Positions 8,892-18,589 of a stretch of 64,000 bases of DNA are shown piece after piece (position 1 is the first letter of the stretch; each line of letters opens with the position of its first letter). The position numbers and the translations under genes were made by a program. This DNA is from Bacillus sp. FSL K6-3431 (GTDB taxonomy: Bacteria; Bacillota; Bacilli; Bacillales; Bacillaceae_C): contig NZ_JBBOCT010000001.1 of the NCBI RefSeq assembly GCF_038002605.1, forward strand, positions 1,736,001 to 1,800,000. Direction: 5' to 3'. The notes beneath the pieces are model-generated. The model was not told where the DNA came from. It was given only the letters and a program-made list of their open reading frames with translations, and made no database searches.

Positions 8892-9689
8892 TCAAACAGA
8901 TAATAAAGCTCTGTCATTCGTTAACTTTTCTCCACGAATACGTTGGAATTCAGCCATTAGCTTATCAATCGTTAATTTCTTTTTCTCTTCTGCTTCTACT
9001 TCAAGGATTATTTGTCCTTTATCCATCATAATAAGTCGATTACCTAAATCTAAGGCCTGCTGCATATTATGAGTAACCATTAACGTTGTTAATCGATCCT
9101 TTTCAACTAATTGCTTCGTTAAATTTGTAATCGTCTCTGCTCGCGTTGGGTCTAATGCTGCTGTATGCTCATCTAGCAATAGAATAGAAGGCTGGGTAAA
9201 GGTGGCCATCAATAATGACAAAGCTTGCCTCTCTCCCCCTGAGAGCATGCCTACTTTTGCGTTTAAGCGATCTTCAAGATTCAAATGAAGTGTGGCAAGT
9301 GACTCGCGGAAAAATGCGCGTCTCTTCTTATCTACCCCTTTTCTCAAACCTCGCTTTTTACTTCTTGAGAATGCCATCGCTAAATTTTCTTCAATTGTCA
9401 TGGAAGGAGCAGTACCAGCCATAGGATCTTGAAACACTCTCCCAATTAGCACAGAACGCTTATATTCTGGTAATTTTGTAACATTCTTACCTGCTATTTT
9501 AATATCGCCAATATCTGGAGTAAGCGCACCGGAAATCATATTCATCATTGTTGATTTTCCGGCGCCATTGCTACCGATGACTGTTACAAAATCCCCTGAC
9601 TTTAGCACTAGATTAATTTGATCAAGGGCAATTTTTTCGTCAGGTGTTGCTTCATTAAATACTTTATTAATCTGTTCGAGTTTCAGCAA
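8892..9689 (-). CDS. ABC importer ATP-binding protein
   Basis: About 265 residues with all ABC nucleotide-binding motifs: Walker A GSNGAGKST, signature LSGGERQAL, Walker B ILLLDEHTAALDP and H-loop VTHNM. It is the ATPase of a three-gene importer with the permease (overlapping its end) and lipoprotein at 9667-11738. The start is probably TTG at 9689, eight nt from GGAGG; a GTG at 9698 abuts the ribosome site too closely. The set resembles the TrpXYZ-type family of periplasmic-binding importers. Substrate unknown. Confidence 0.9.
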   Translation of the reverse strand: MLKLEQINKVFNEATPDEKIALDQINLVLKSGDFVTVIGSNGAGKSTMMNMISGALTPDIGDIKIAGKNVTKLPEYKRSVLIGRVFQDPMAGTAPSMTIEENLAMAFSRSKKRGLRKGVDKKRRAFFRESLATLHLNLEDRLNAKVGMLSGGERQALSLLMATFTQPSILLLDEHTAALDPTRAETITNLTKQLVEKDRLTTLMVTHNMQQALDLGNRLIMMDKGQIILEVEAEEKKKLTIDKLMAEFQRIRGEKLTNDRALLSV

Positions 9690-10710
9690 CAGCTTCACCC
9701 TCCTTATTTAAAGCATGTTGAGCTAAGCGATCGGCATGCCGCTTCGCTTTTCTGCGCTTTTCCCTTCTTTTTTCAAAAAACTGTGGCATGATCAATGCAA
9801 TGATTACAATGACAGCTGTAATCAATTTCATATCGCCTGTATCTAACAATTCAATTCTGAGTGCTAGTCCTAAAACAATTCGATATATAATTGCTCCGAT
9901 AATAACTGCAACCGTTGTTCGCATAATTGATTTCGTGCCAAATATCGCCTCACCAATTATAACAGAAGCTAATCCGATGATGATCATTCCAATTCCTAAA
10001 CCGATATCGGAAAACTTCGCATATTGAGCAATTAATGCTCCTGAAAATGCGACAAGCGCATTAGATATTCCAAGGCCGATAATAACTAGATTATCTGTAT
10101 TAGCTGAAAAACTTCTAATCATTTTCTTATTATCACCAGTTGCCCGAATCGCAAGGCCAACTTCTGTTTGTAAAAACCAATCTGCTACAAACTTAATTAA
10201 TAAAGTAATGATTATCATTAAAAATAAAGTTCCCCAAGTAGACGGCAAATGTTTCATTCCGATCGTTGCCAAAGCTTGATTAATAGCTTGATCGATACCG
10301 AGTGAACTCCAAAATACTTGAAATTTACTGAAAAGCGTCTCTGCATTTAACAAAGGAATATTCGGTCTTCCAACGGAATTCTCCGTTGTTAAGCCCATAA
10401 TCCGCAAATTAATCGAATATAAAGCAATCATCATTAAAATCCCTGAAAGCAATGGATTTATCTTACCTTTCGTATGCAATAATCCTGTCACACAACCTGC
10501 CATAAAGCCAATAATTAATGCTGCGACAGTAGCTATCACGGGATGATAACCGAAGAAAATCATCGTCGCTGCAACTGCAGCACCTGTTACAAAGCTTCCA
10601 TCTACCGTCAAATCAGGAAAATCGAGCACTCGGAACGAAAGATATACTCCAAGTGCCATAATTGCATAGATGATTCCTTGCTCAACAGAGCCAAATAAAG
10701 CTAAAAACAT
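9667..10710 (-). CDS. ABC importer permease, branched-chain-permease-like
   Basis: 347 residues, about nine hydrophobic segments, in the BPD_transp_2 / LivH-like fold. Landmarks include VYLSFRVLDFPDLTVDGSF near the start and IGEAIFGTKSIMRTTVAVI in the last third. The C-terminal ~35 residues are charged (EKRREKRRKAKRHADRLAQ) and cytosolic. Translated 17 nt after the substrate-binding gene and overlapping the ATPase gene, so one operon. Confidence 0.9.
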   Translation of the reverse strand: MFLALFGSVEQGIIYAIMALGVYLSFRVLDFPDLTVDGSFVTGAAVAATMIFFGYHPVIATVAALIIGFMAGCVTGLLHTKGKINPLLSGILMMIALYSINLRIMGLTTENSVGRPNIPLLNAETLFSKFQVFWSSLGIDQAINQALATIGMKHLPSTWGTLFLMIIITLLIKFVADWFLQTEVGLAIRATGDNKKMIRSFSANTDNLVIIGLGISNALVAFSGALIAQYAKFSDIGLGIGMIIIGLASVIIGEAIFGTKSIMRTTVAVIIGAIIYRIVLGLALRIELLDTGDMKLITAVIVIIALIMPQFFEKRREKRRKAKRHADRLAQHALNKEGEAVAETRTD

Positions 10711-10727
10711 TTAGAATCATCTCCAAT

Positions 10728-11738
10728 CTATTTACTAAATTCAGCTTTCCACTCATCTTTAATTTCTAGGTCAATCGCTTCTGCTGTTTCTTTATTCATC
10801 ACAAACTTTAAGTTTTGCGGTTCTTGAACAGGCATTTCCGCTGGTTTGCTTTCACCTTTTAAGATTTTAACAGCCATCTGGCCTGCTTCATAACCAATAT
10901 CATAAAATTCAAATCCGTAAGAAGCTAATCCGCCACGTGCGACTGAATCGAATTCGCCAACCATCACAGGAAGTTTATTGTCTTTTGCTACTGATACAAC
11001 AGACTCTAATGCAGAAACTACAGTATTATCCGTTATGATGTATAATGAGTCAACTTTTCCTATTAATGATTCTGTCGCTTGCTTTACATCTGCAGAAGTG
11101 GAAACAGCAGCTTCCTTCACCGTCATATCCATACTTTCAAGGATTTCTTTTACTGCATCTACTTGGGCACGCGAATTTTGCTCTCCAGAGTTAAAAACCA
11201 TTCCCACATTTTTTGCTCCAAGTTCTTCTTTTAAAAACTTCAAAGTATTCGGAATAGCATCTGGGTGATTATCAATAGTTCCAGTTATATTCCCACCCGG
11301 ATTTTCCATTGAATCAACTAATTCAGCGCCAACCGCATCAGTCACTGATGTAAAAACAATCGGGATATCCTGTGTCGCACTTGCTACTGCTTGTGCGCTT
11401 GGCGTTGAGTTAGCAAAGATCAAATCTACACCTGAGTTAACAAGATTTGTTGCAATAGTAGTATTGGCACTCTTATCGTCTTGTGCATTTTCTACTTTAT
11501 ATTCTGCATTAATCCCCGCATCTTCTAACGCTTTTTTAAAGCCGTCAAATGCAGCATTTAGAGACGGATGTTCAACAATTTGCGTTACACCGATTTTAAA
11601 TTTCTTTGTCTCCTCGGTTTTCTCTGCTCCCTTGTCTTTGTTAGACTCTGGTGTTGAAGTATTTCCCCCACCACAAGCCGCGAGTATTAAAGCGGCACCG
11701 AAGATAGCAATTACGCTTCTTTTCCAACTAATATTCAT
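10728..11738 (-). CDS. ABC importer substrate-binding lipoprotein (ABC_sub_bind family)
   Basis: 336 residues. A lipoprotein signal ends in the lipobox LAACGGG at about residue 22, followed by a Ser/Thr/Glu-rich linker and then a two-lobe binding domain (FKIGVTQIVEHPSLNAAFDG at its start; IVFTSVTDAVGAELV in the middle). This ABC_sub_bind family travels with the permease and ATPase types found downstream. In some Firmicutes it is linked to tryptophan, but I see no T-box here, so the ligand is left open. Confidence 0.92.
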   Translation of the reverse strand: MNISWKRSVIAIFGAALILAACGGGNTSTPESNKDKGAEKTEETKKFKIGVTQIVEHPSLNAAFDGFKKALEDAGINAEYKVENAQDDKSANTTIATNLVNSGVDLIFANSTPSAQAVASATQDIPIVFTSVTDAVGAELVDSMENPGGNITGTIDNHPDAIPNTLKFLKEELGAKNVGMVFNSGEQNSRAQVDAVKEILESMDMTVKEAAVSTSADVKQATESLIGKVDSLYIITDNTVVSALESVVSVAKDNKLPVMVGEFDSVARGGLASYGFEFYDIGYEAGQMAVKILKGESKPAEMPVQEPQNLKFVMNKETAEAIDLEIKDEWKAEFSK

Positions 11739-11805
11739 TCCTTTTCCCCCTATATCTCATTCATCGCCTATTTATTTCGTTATTCTTCGGCAATATTTTA
11801 TCGTA

Positions 11806-11834
11806 ATGGTACACCGACTAGCCTACTTAGTCAA
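11806..11834 (-). promoter_or_regulatory. SigA-type promoter of the ABC importer operon
   Basis: TTGACT and TACCAT separated by exactly 17 nt, about 70 nt upstream of the lipoprotein start on the same strand. The only candidate of this quality in the intergenic region. Confidence 0.65.
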
Positions 11835-11914
11835 TAAGATTTAAAATGTTTAGACAGTTTCATGCTAATAATTGCATTTTTGACAGTATTTTGTCGAATA
11901 TCATTTAGATTAAT

Positions 11915-11950
11915 AAAAAAAATCCAGGAGCATATTCCCTGGATTTTTTC
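11915..11950 (-). terminator. Terminator of yhbH
   Basis: Stem AAAAAATCCAGG / CCTGGATTTTTT with an 8-nt loop, directly after the yhbH stop codon. Confidence 0.9.
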
Positions 11951-11953
11951 TCT

Positions 11954-13126
11954 TTATGCAAATTGTCGATCCACTTCTTTTCGAAAAAAGCTTTTCATCG
12001 CATGAAATACATCTGATTTTTGCTTCAATATATAATAATAAAATTTTTCGTCTTTAATATTTTTATAAGCTGACATTAACGTAGAATTCCGCTGGTATTG
12101 GTTCACTTCACCATAGCCAAACATATTCGACTTTTCCATTAGCTCATTTACTAGCTTCGTACATCTTACATTATCAGAGGTTAAATTATCCCCATCTGAA
12201 AAATGAAAAGGATATATATTAAAACGAGCGGGTTCATATTTCTCTTCAATAATCTCTAATGCTTTTCTGTATACAGAAGAACAAATCGTCCCACCACTTT
12301 CACCTTTTGAAAAGAACTCTTCTTCTGTAACGACTTTAGCTTCCGTATGATGCGCGATAAATTCAATTGTTACTGTCTCATATTTCGTTCGCAGAAAACG
12401 AGTCATCCAGAAGAAAAAGCTGCGTGCCATATACTTTTCCCAGACCCCCATGCTTCCACTAGTATCCATCATTGCAATAACAACTGCACTTGATTCTGGC
12501 TTCTGAATTTCATTCCATGTCTTAAACTTTAGATCCTCAGGATAGATTGGGTAAAAACCAGCCTCCCCTTGCATCGCATTACGCTTAAACGCTGTCATCA
12601 TTGTTCGCTTTTTATCAATATTACCCATTAACCCAGTTTTGCGAATATCATTATACTCAATATGTTCTATTTGATTTGTATCCAATTCTTTTCTTTTCAG
12701 ATTAGGTAATTCCAATTCCTTAAATAATGCTTCTTCTAGATCAAGCATGGATACTTCAGCTTCATAATAGTCTTCTCCAGCCTGGTCTCCTGCTTTCTGA
12801 CCTTTACCAGGTCCTTTTTGCGAAGCACCATCACGGGCAACTACATCTCCAACCTGGCTGTCCCCACCACCTTGACCAACATGTTTGTTTTTATCATAAT
12901 TATAACGGATCTTATACTCATCCAATGATCTAATTGGGATTTTCACAACATCATTTCCATCAGACATAATGATGCTTTCTTCTGTAATTAAATCAGGCAG
13001 ATTATTCCGAATGGCCTCCTGCACTTTTTCTTGGTGGCGTTGTTGATCATCATGTCCTTTGCGATGGAGGGACCAATCTTCTTGGGAAATTGCGTACTGT
13101 TGGTGATTTGAATTTGCCATACTCAT
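11954..13126 (-). CDS. yhbH: Sporulation protein YhbH (DUF444)
   Basis: 390 residues, full length for DUF444. A charged N-terminal half holds a Gly/Gln-rich stretch near residues 83-115 ([13 protein letters not shown]). The C-terminal half has a von Willebrand A-like fold with the metal-site motif MMDTSGSMG and later [11 protein letters not shown]. In B. subtilis it is a sporulation gene linked to PrkA, and DUF444 genes are widely paired with prkA. Here prkA lies 2.3 kb upstream on the same strand, with two unrelated genes between. Start 13126, or ATG 13120 with better spacing from GGGGGG. Confidence 0.93.
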   Translation of the reverse strand: MSMANSNHQQYAISQEDWSLHRKGHDDQQRHQEKVQEAIRNNLPDLITEESIIMSDGNDVVKIPIRSLDEYKIRYNYDKNKHVGQGGGDSQVGDVVARDGASQKGPGKGQKAGDQAGEDYYEAEVSMLDLEEALFKELELPNLKRKELDTNQIEHIEYNDIRKTGLMGNIDKKRTMMTAFKRNAMQGEAGFYPIYPEDLKFKTWNEIQKPESSAVVIAMMDTSGSMGVWEKYMARSFFFWMTRFLRTKYETVTIEFIAHHTEAKVVTEEEFFSKGESGGTICSSVYRKALEIIEEKYEPARFNIYPFHFSDGDNLTSDNVRCTKLVNELMEKSNMFGYGEVNQYQRNSTLMSAYKNIKDEKFYYYILKQKSDVFHAMKSFFRKEVDRQFA

Positions 13127-13283
13127 GCCCCCCTAAAAAAATAATCACAAATTTTCACTTTTTGCATATATTAAGTTGAATGTTATTTCTATATTTATAT
13201 GCTACTTCTTCTAATTACTCTATCCTATGCAAAGACAATAAAATATTTACTAATAATTAAAAGAATAGGACAAAGATATTCAC

Positions 13284-13312
13284 AAAAAGGCTTGCATGAT
13301 GCAAGCCTTTTT
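13284..13312 (-). terminator. Terminator after the zinc-ribbon/GyrI gene
   Basis: A 12-13 bp stem, AAAAAGGCTTGCA / TGCAAGCCTTTTT, with a minimal loop, immediately downstream of the minus-strand gene. Confidence 0.9.
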
Positions 13313-13322
13313 GATACGAATT

Positions 13323-14067
13323 TTATTTAATTGCAATATAAATGTCCACTTGTGTTTTGTTAGGATCTTTACTTCTTCGATCATAGCATTCAAAATCGCC
13401 ACTATAGGTCCGTTCCAGGTCTTTCCTTTCAAACCAGTTCCAAATTTGGTACCACGCTTTCGGTACGATTTCTGTAATAGGGCCTATTTCTGTTGTAAAC
13501 ACAGCGTATTTTGCAGCAGGTACCTTCATCATCATCATATTCTGCGGCATATTATTAATATCAGTGACAATTTTTCCAGTCGAGAATGTGTATTCCCCAG
13601 TAACATCACTTTCATAATTAGAATATAATCCAAGTGTTTGCGATGGATCTTCCTGATGTAGTATTTTCTGCTCTACCCCTTCTTCATAGTATTTCCCCCA
13701 TAAATCCGGTATTTTACCCCTATTTGTCATTTCAACCACATTCGTTGTTCTAACACCTATTCCTACAAAGATAAAGCCTTCCTTTGATTATGTATGTCGG
13801 TTCTATTAGGTCTGCTTGCCTCCATCTATTTAAATATGGAATAGAGTTCCTTAATAGCCTTCGCGCTTCTTCTTCCTTCATTCCCTCTTTTGTTAAAACT
13901 CCGGTACAGAGATCTATCATCTCCTCCATTGTTACATCGGATTGTAAAAAAGCTCCTTGCTCATAACAATACATACAATATTCTTTACTTTTATTACCAT
14001 TCGCTTCCGTTCCATATAATCCCGCTTCTATCATTGGCATGCTGCAACTTTGACAATATGTTTGCAT
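13323..14067 (-). pseudogene. Zinc-ribbon + GyrI-like effector-binding protein, broken by a frameshift
   Basis: Two adjacent reading frames make one protein. The 5' part (13750-14067) has a zinc ribbon with CQSC and CMYC pairs. The 3' part (13323-13739) is a GyrI/AraC-effector-binding domain (about 138 residues) that lacks its first beta strand. Reading one frame over from about 13783 supplies exactly that strand: after EPTYIIK the shifted frame gives EGFIFVGIGVRTTN and runs into VEMTNRGK. The slip is at an AAAGG run, consistent with one extra A. It may be a real mutation or a base-calling error. The WYL regulator upstream on the same strand suggests a YobU/YobV-like ligand-sensing pair. Confidence 0.8.
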
Positions 14068-14137
14068 TGTATACTCTCCTCCTTTTTTTCCATTATACGA
14101 AGTCTAATATGACAGCTCTATGTCATATTGGAAAAGA

Positions 14138-15052
14138 TTATCTATATCTATTCATCATGCTAATTGACAGTTCTTTCAGCTTCGTACGGACATGAGCTGG
14201 TTCTATTACTTCAATTTTGTCTAGAAAACTTAATAAAAAACCGTACATCCAATCATCCTCTGGCATTTCTACGACTAGCTGACAGTTTCCGCTTTCATCA
14301 CAAGTAATTGTTTGCAGATCAAAGATTTCCTCCATTGTTTGCTGAAACGCACGATCAAAAGTAATCTTTAATAATACGGTTCTTGAAGGATGATACCATT
14401 CTTTATCCCATGGTGACTCTTCTAATTTTACTTCTTTTCTTTCAAATTCTGTTTCACTTAAAGACAATTCTTTCATTCTCGACAATTTAAACAATCTAAA
14501 TTGCGTCCTCAATAAACAAAAACCATATAGATACCATGTCTGTCCTTTTAATATCATTGTATGTGGTTCAACTTCTCTTACTGTTGTTACTGCATTACTA
14601 TTCGAATATGTAAACCGCACACATAATGATGCATGTATCGCCGTTTTTAATAATGTTATTTTTCCTTTCAGTTTCGGATTTCCTCCCCACGGACTAAAAT
14701 CAATAAAAAATGTTTCAGGATGATGATCACTTGATATATTTTTTATTTTTTCCAAAATCTTTGTTGTATGTATGTCATCATAAGAGGTCGAAACACTTTT
14801 TAAAGCGATAGAAATAGCATTAAGTTCTTCTTTTGTCAATACGCTTTTATCTAGCCTATATCCTTCAACAAGCCCAATTCCTCCGTTTGTTCCTTGAAAG
14901 GTTACAACAGGAATTCCAGCTTGACTAAGTGTATCTATATCACGATAAATGGTACGAACTGAAACAGAAAACATTTCCGCTAATTCCTGAGCCCGTACTC
15001 GTTTTCTATTAATCAATATCATTGTCATCGCTAAAAGCCTGTCTAATCTCAC
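14138..15052 (-). CDS. HTH + WYL domain transcriptional regulator (YafY/YobV type)
   Basis: 304 residues starting at a GTG behind GGGGAGA. An N-terminal HTH_11 domain (residues 1-60; RVRAQELAEMFSVSVRTIYR is the recognition region) is followed by a WYL domain (about 140-215; VEPHTMILKGQTWYLYGFC) and a C-terminal WCX extension. These bind DNA and sense nucleic acid or small ligands. It is 70 nt upstream of the zinc-ribbon/GyrI gene on the same strand, matching the YobV/YobU arrangement of B. subtilis. Target genes are unknown. Confidence 0.88.
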   Translation of the reverse strand: MRLDRLLAMTMILINRKRVRAQELAEMFSVSVRTIYRDIDTLSQAGIPVVTFQGTNGGIGLVEGYRLDKSVLTKEELNAISIALKSVSTSYDDIHTTKILEKIKNISSDHHPETFFIDFSPWGGNPKLKGKITLLKTAIHASLCVRFTYSNSNAVTTVREVEPHTMILKGQTWYLYGFCLLRTQFRLFKLSRMKELSLSETEFERKEVKLEESPWDKEWYHPSRTVLLKITFDRAFQQTMEEIFDLQTITCDESGNCQLVVEMPEDDWMYGFLLSFLDKIEVIEPAHVRTKLKELSISMMNRYR

Positions 15053-15424
15053 ACTAATCTCCCCTTCTTGTGCATCTATTAAAATAGTTTATCGAAGGTT
15101 TGGTCGAGAAGCTATCTTAATTATTTAAACAATTATTAAAGTTTGAATGAAATGAAGCTTAACACATTATTATATGAACATATATACATATAAACTCGAA
15201 GTGAAATTAAAAATATAAACTAGGCCTACAAGAAATGAATAAATCATCCATTCTTTATAGGTAAAAAATGATTGAAGTTGGAGATCCGATTTTCGGCCTA
15301 CTAGAATGAAAGGAGAACTACTCCTCTATTGCATGTAGCTGATGATGCTAAATTGAATTTAGCAACAAAATCTAAGCCTTTCTCCTTTGAGAAAGGCTCA
15401 GACCGAAGATATGCTTTACTTCTC
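15053..15424. other. Gene-free spacer between the WYL regulator and prkA
   Basis: About 370 A/T-rich bases with no credible ORF on either strand. It holds the prkA terminator (15375-15398) and should hold the promoter of the WYL regulator; no strong SigA match stands out. Confidence 0.6.
15375..15400 (-). terminator. Likely terminator of prkA
   Basis: Perfect 10-bp stem AGCCTTTCTC / GAGAAAGGCT with a 6-nt loop. The T tract is broken (TTAGATTTTG on the minus strand), so efficiency is uncertain. Confidence 0.6.
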
Positions 15425-17320
15425 TTACCGATTTAATAAACTACCGACATACCTCAGCAGATCATTTGCAGATGTAGAATTATATCCATGTTCATCTACT
15501 AGACGAGCAACAACTTCATTGATTTTCTTCAATTGCTGCTCATCCGGTGTCTTGGCAGATGTAGTGATCTTTACAACATCCTTTAGATCAGCAAATAATT
15601 TCTTTTGAATCGCTTCACGCAAACGATCATGTGAGCGATAATCGAATCGTTTTCCCTTTCTTGCAAGTGCTGAAATTCGAATCAGTATTTCTTCACGGAA
15701 TGCTTTTTTCGCGTTTTCGGATATACCGATTTGCTCCTCAATCGATCTCATCAATTTTTCATCTGGATTAATTTCATCACCAGTTAATTGATCACGTAAT
15801 TTTGATTTATTGCAATAAGCCTCCACATTGTCCAAATAATTATCCATTAAGGTTTTAGCAGACTCTTCATAAGAATACACAAAAGCTTTCTGAACTTCTT
15901 TTTTGGCCATATCATCAAATTCTTTTCGAGCTAGAGAAATAAAATTTAAATATTTCTCTTTAAGCTCTGCTGTAATAGACGAATGCTGATCAAGCCCGTC
16001 TTTCAAAGAACGTAATACATCAAGGGCATTAATCGTCGTAATTCCTTTGCGAATAATCGTTGAGGATATACGGTTAATCACATACCTCGGATCTATTCCA
16101 CTCATGCCTTCTTCTTGGAATTCCTTTTTTAATTCCTCTACATCTGCGGAATTAAAACCTTCTACGTTTTCTCCATCATAAAGACGTAACTTTTTCAAAA
16201 CGTCAATATCTCCACGTTTAGGTTCTTTAAGTCTCGTTAAAATTGAAAACATTGCCGCTACCTTTAGAGTATGGGGTGCAATATGAACATCGGCAACATC
16301 ACTTTCTTGAATCATTTTTTCATATATTCGTTCTTCTTGCGACACTTTTAAATTATAAGGAACTGGCATAACAATAATCCGAGAATGTAGCGCTTCATTC
16401 TTTTTATTAGCGATAAAAGATCGGTATTCTGTTTCGTTTGTGTGAGCTATAACAAGTTCATCAGCGGAAATTAATGCAAATCTTCCAGCTTTAAAATTGC
16501 CCTCCTGTGTCAACGAAAGTAAATGCCAAAGAAACTTTTCATCACATTTTAACATTTCCTGAAATTCCATCAAACCGCGATTTGCCTTATTTAGTTCGCC
16601 ATCAAAACGATATGCCCTTGGATCCGATTCGGATCCATATTCTGCTATTGTGGAGAAATCAATACTACCTGTTAAATCTGCGATATCTTGTGACTTCGGA
16701 TCTGATGGACTAAACGTTCCAATCCCTACCCGCTTATCTTCAGAAAAGAATATCCTTTCTACGAGTACATCTTCGATTCTTCCTCCGTAATCCTGTTCCA
16801 ATCTCATCGTATTCAGTGGAGATAAATTCCCTTCAATCCTAATACCATACTCTTCATAAAATTCCTCACGCAAATGCAGCGGAATCATATTTAATGGGTT
16901 TTCGTGCATCGGGCAACCTTTAATGGCGTAAACCGCGCCTCTGTCCTTTCTAGAGTATGCCTCTAAGCCTCTCTTCAGCATCGTTACAAGCGTTGACTTT
17001 CCGCCACTCACTGGACCCATCAGAAGCAAAATCCTCTTTCTGACATCTAACCTTTTGGCTGAAGGATGAAAATATTCCTCGACTAATTTTTCTAGTGCCT
17101 CTTCAAGCCCAAATAATTGATGATTAAAAAACTGGTATGATTTACTTCCACTTTCTTCTTCGACTCCCGCGTCCTTAATCATATTATATAAACGGGAGTG
17201 GGCAGACTGTGCAACCCATGGCTGTGATTTGAGTAAAAGTAAGTAATCTAAGAAGGTACCTTCCCACTTTAACTTTTCTTCCTCTGTTCGATAATTTTCA
17301 ATTCTTTTTAGAATATCCAT
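15425..17320 (-). CDS. prkA: PrkA, AAA+ protein with kinase-like C-terminal domain
   Basis: 631 residues, the family's full length. An AAA+ PrkA N-terminal domain carries Walker A GPVSGGKST (about residue 106) and FEMLK-type segments; the C-terminal region is the PrkA kinase-like domain. Described in B. subtilis as a sporulation-associated Ser kinase and, in later work, as an ATP-dependent protease-like AAA+ protein acting through the Hpr/SigK pathway. It lies upstream of yhbH on the same strand, with an insertion of two genes between. ATG at 17320 follows GGGAGG. A MITE-like repeat lies in its upstream region. Confidence 0.95.
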   Translation of the reverse strand: MDILKRIENYRTEEEKLKWEGTFLDYLLLLKSQPWVAQSAHSRLYNMIKDAGVEEESGSKSYQFFNHQLFGLEEALEKLVEEYFHPSAKRLDVRKRILLLMGPVSGGKSTLVTMLKRGLEAYSRKDRGAVYAIKGCPMHENPLNMIPLHLREEFYEEYGIRIEGNLSPLNTMRLEQDYGGRIEDVLVERIFFSEDKRVGIGTFSPSDPKSQDIADLTGSIDFSTIAEYGSESDPRAYRFDGELNKANRGLMEFQEMLKCDEKFLWHLLSLTQEGNFKAGRFALISADELVIAHTNETEYRSFIANKKNEALHSRIIVMPVPYNLKVSQEERIYEKMIQESDVADVHIAPHTLKVAAMFSILTRLKEPKRGDIDVLKKLRLYDGENVEGFNSADVEELKKEFQEEGMSGIDPRYVINRISSTIIRKGITTINALDVLRSLKDGLDQHSSITAELKEKYLNFISLARKEFDDMAKKEVQKAFVYSYEESAKTLMDNYLDNVEAYCNKSKLRDQLTGDEINPDEKLMRSIEEQIGISENAKKAFREEILIRISALARKGKRFDYRSHDRLREAIQKKLFADLKDVVKITTSAKTPDEQQLKKINEVVARLVDEHGYNSTSANDLLRYVGSLLNR

Positions 17321-17422
17321 ATGAACCTCCCTAGCGGCATTTTGAGAGATATTTACTTAATATATGCAGGCGGACAAATAAACATGATTGATTCAATCCT
17401 TCTAAACATGTCCTTTAAGTAC

Positions 17423-17631
17423 GTGTTCAAAAGGTGCCAAATTAGAAACAAGAAGTTCGAGGCGAGAAGGTTTTGTGGATCTGACTTGCACAGGATGTGC
17501 TGGTTTCTGTGTTGCTCATAAGACATGAGCGAACTTATCAGAAGATCCTTCCTATAGCTACGTGAGAACCGGAAAAACCGAGCAACGAAGAAATTCGCCG
17601 TTTATCATTTGGTGACTTTTTGAACATCCTC
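17423..17631 (+). repeat. MITE-like dispersed repeat, copy B
   Basis: About 209 bp, the longest of three copies. The left end is GTGTTCAAAAGGTGCCAAAT, the right end GGTGACTTTTTGAACATCCT. Shared arms are AACAAGAAGTTCGAGGCGAG and CGAAGAAATTCGCCGTTTAT. The central ~80 bp are unlike copies A and C. No coding potential. Confidence 0.85.
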
Positions 17632-17776
17632 TTTAAGAAAACATATTCCAAATATTAAAGCTTATTCACGTAGTTGCCATATTCTTTTTTATCGAAAAAA
17701 GGAGCATTCACATTTCTTATAAAATAGGATATACTATGATGAGGACAGGACATGAGTTTAAGGAGGCTTACATATT

Positions 17777-17943
17777 ATGAGAACAATTTTAGTCATTGGC
17801 GTCAGCATTGCCTTTTTAGCTGCCATCTTCACTTCTGGGTATGAGGATAAGCCAGGCGTTAATAAAAAGTAAAAGAACAAGCGCGCATTGAACAGCGGAA
17901 GGAAGTTCTTCCGTCTCAAGCGATTAATTCTAGTAGTAAATGA
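17777..17943 (+). pseudogene. Small membrane/secreted peptide gene with a frameshift
   Basis: ATG at 17777 behind a perfect AGGAGG. The first frame codes for 31 residues: an N-terminal hydrophobic segment (ILVIGVSIAFLAAIF) and a short polar tail ending at 17872. Adding one A to the A5 run at 17863-17867 joins it to a further 24 codons of plausible sequence (VKEQARIEQRKEVLPSQAIN) ending at 17943 just before a terminator, giving about 55 residues. Either a decayed small gene or a homopolymer sequencing error. Family not recognised. Confidence 0.55.
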
Positions 17944-17948
17944 TTCAT

Positions 17949-17999
17949 AAAAAAAGCGAACCCTTTTTCTGTATGGCAGAAGAAGGGTTCGCTTTTTTT
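17949..17999. terminator. Bidirectional terminator between the small ORF and trmL
   Basis: Long stem AAAAAGCGAACCCTT / AAGGGTTCGCTTTTT with a 17-nt loop, flanked by A and T runs. Serves both convergent genes. Confidence 0.9.
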
Positions 18000-18026
18000 A
18001 TACGAGTATAAGTTAGTTTAAGGTAA

Positions 18027-18500
18027 TTAATGTAAATCTAAATAATCTTGCTGCCTTAATGCTTCATACACTAGAATAGCTGCTGTATTGGAGAGATTTA
18101 ATGAACGAACATTGTCATTCATAGGAATTCTTAGGCATGTGTCTTCGTGTTTAGCAATCACTTCCTGTGGTAAGCCCTTCGTCTCTCTTCCAAATATAAA
18201 ATAATAATCAGCTTCAATATCATCGTATTGGAAAGATGTGTGTGGTTTCTTCCCAAACTTAGAAAGAAAGAAGTATTTTCCACCTTTACTGGCAGAAAAG
18301 AAATCCTCAAGAGAATCATGATAAACAATATTTACATGTTTCCAATAATCAAGTCCTGCACGTTTTAGCATTTTATCATCTGTTGAAAAGCCTAGCGGCC
18401 TGATTAAATGTAGAATTGTACCTGTCGCAGCACAAGTTCTTGCAATATTACCTGTGTTCGCCGGTATTTCCGGTCGATATAGCACTACATGGATTGGCAC
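18027..18500 (-). CDS. trmL: tRNA (cytidine/uridine-2'-O-)-methyltransferase TrmL
   Basis: 157-residue SPOUT methyltransferase that modifies wobble position 34 of tRNA-Leu isoacceptors using SAM. Family motifs: RPEIPANTGNIARTCAATG at the start, FGRETKGLP in the middle, and the knot-forming PMNDNVRSLNLSNTAAILVY near the C-terminus. Known as CspR in B. subtilis, where it sits beside yhbB and queG as here. Confidence 0.94.
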   Translation of the reverse strand: MPIHVVLYRPEIPANTGNIARTCAATGTILHLIRPLGFSTDDKMLKRAGLDYWKHVNIVYHDSLEDFFSASKGGKYFFLSKFGKKPHTSFQYDDIEADYYFIFGRETKGLPQEVIAKHEDTCLRIPMNDNVRSLNLSNTAAILVYEALRQQDYLDLH

Positions 18501-18589
18501 TCATGTCACCTCTAACGTGAAATTTCTTCAGTGGCTTTTTCCCCACTGTGTGCCATTATACCACTTTCTCACGATGAGAAAAACTGCTA

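Noticed and set aside
11739..11950. T-box or tryptophan leader before the ABC importer
   Set aside because: No T-box consensus or specifier loop; only a plain promoter and the yhbH terminator are visible.
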